Shown here: one piece after another, positions 63,918 through 64,000 of the stretch
Layout: each line of letters begins with the position of its first letter
How positions within the stretch are numbered: the stretch's first letter is position 1
Assembly: GCF_000422925.1 (NCBI RefSeq)
Contig: NZ_AUGZ01000018.1
Span: 1-64,000 of the forward strand
Source: Paludibacterium yongneupense DSM 18731
Lineage (GTDB): Bacteria; Pseudomonadota; Gammaproteobacteria; Burkholderiales; Chromobacteriaceae
Reading direction: 5' to 3'
DNA length: 64,000 bases
Made by a program: the position numbers and the translations under genes
The notes under the pieces: model-generated
What the model was told of the DNA's origin: nothing
What the model saw: the letters and a program-made list of their open reading frames with translations, nothing else
Database searches by the model: none

Positions 63918-64000
63918 TCACCGTACAGGCAAGGCGCCGGCCAGCAACTCGAGTGCGGGTGCGGGCCGCCCGAACCAGTAGCCTTGCGCCAGATCGCAAC
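63918..64000 (-). CDS. C-terminal end of an EAL-domain protein (cut by window edge)
   Basis: The last 26 codons read CDLAQGYWFGRPAPALELLA and then GALPVR before TGA at 63920..63918. The CDLAQGYWFGRP segment is the typical end of EAL domains (GCDLAQGYLFSRP). Only the tail is in the window, so domain make-up and activity are unknown. Confidence 0.75.
   Translation of the reverse strand, partial: CDLAQGYWFGRPAPALELLAGALPVR

Overview
The window is a GC-rich chromosomal segment from a betaproteobacterium. The gene content and order fit the Neisseriales, most likely Chromobacteriaceae: rpsF-priB-rpsR-rplI, an hda cluster beside purM-purN-DUF3108, ppsA divergent from ppsR, mltG-holB-tatD, and upp-uraA. 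That placement is an inference from gene content; no rRNA or tRNA gene was seen. Most of the window is dense housekeeping sequence with short intergenic gaps. TTG or GTG starts are used by several core genes (hda, purM, trpS, ubiA, priB).

Layout. 1-13 kb: a phosphoketolase cut by the left edge, sixA, an lrgAB pair, ubiC-ubiA (first steps of ubiquinone synthesis), a tightly overlapping minus-strand chain (hda, HAD phosphatase, DUF815 ATPase, Nudix fusion, small membrane protein), then purM, purN, a DUF3108 protein, an RNA m5C methyltransferase, a ClC antiporter and grxD. 13-17 kb: an EAL protein that has lost catalytic residues, and uracil salvage (upp, uraA) with an attenuator-like hairpin directly before upp. 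17-21.2 kb: a refractile-body (R-body) locus with three RebB-family genes, a Pro/Ala-repeat protein, an unknown helical protein, and a divergent pair encoding a Crp/Fnr regulator and an ECF-type sigma factor. 21.3-24.5 kb: the rpsF operon, a small csoR/copZ copper cluster with a visible palindromic operator, and rlmB. 24.6-34.8 kb: a large membrane-bound GGDEF-EAL protein, mfd, an EamA exporter and ppsA.

35-47 kb: ppsR; trpS behind a 16-codon leader ORF that has two adjacent Trp codons (a probable tryptophan-sensing leader); a PhnP-like hydrolase, tatD, holB, mltG; the ybbP-ybbA/tesA locus; an MFS carrier. 47-56 kb: a 2-Cys peroxiredoxin, then a minus-strand block with a polyamine/GABA-type ABC transporter, gabT, an iron alcohol dehydrogenase and a lactonase. 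The last three enzymes all touch C4 chemistry (GABA, succinate semialdehyde, 4-hydroxybutyrate, gamma-butyrolactone). 56-64 kb: a NarL/GacA-type two-component system whose likely DNA box sits upstream of the transporter operon, a LysR regulator with a divergent PLP decarboxylase, a chemoreceptor, and the end of another EAL protein.

The most noteworthy items are the R-body locus, the trpS leader peptide, the GABA/4-hydroxybutyrate/lactone block with a GacA-like box in front of its transporter, and the upp leader hairpin.
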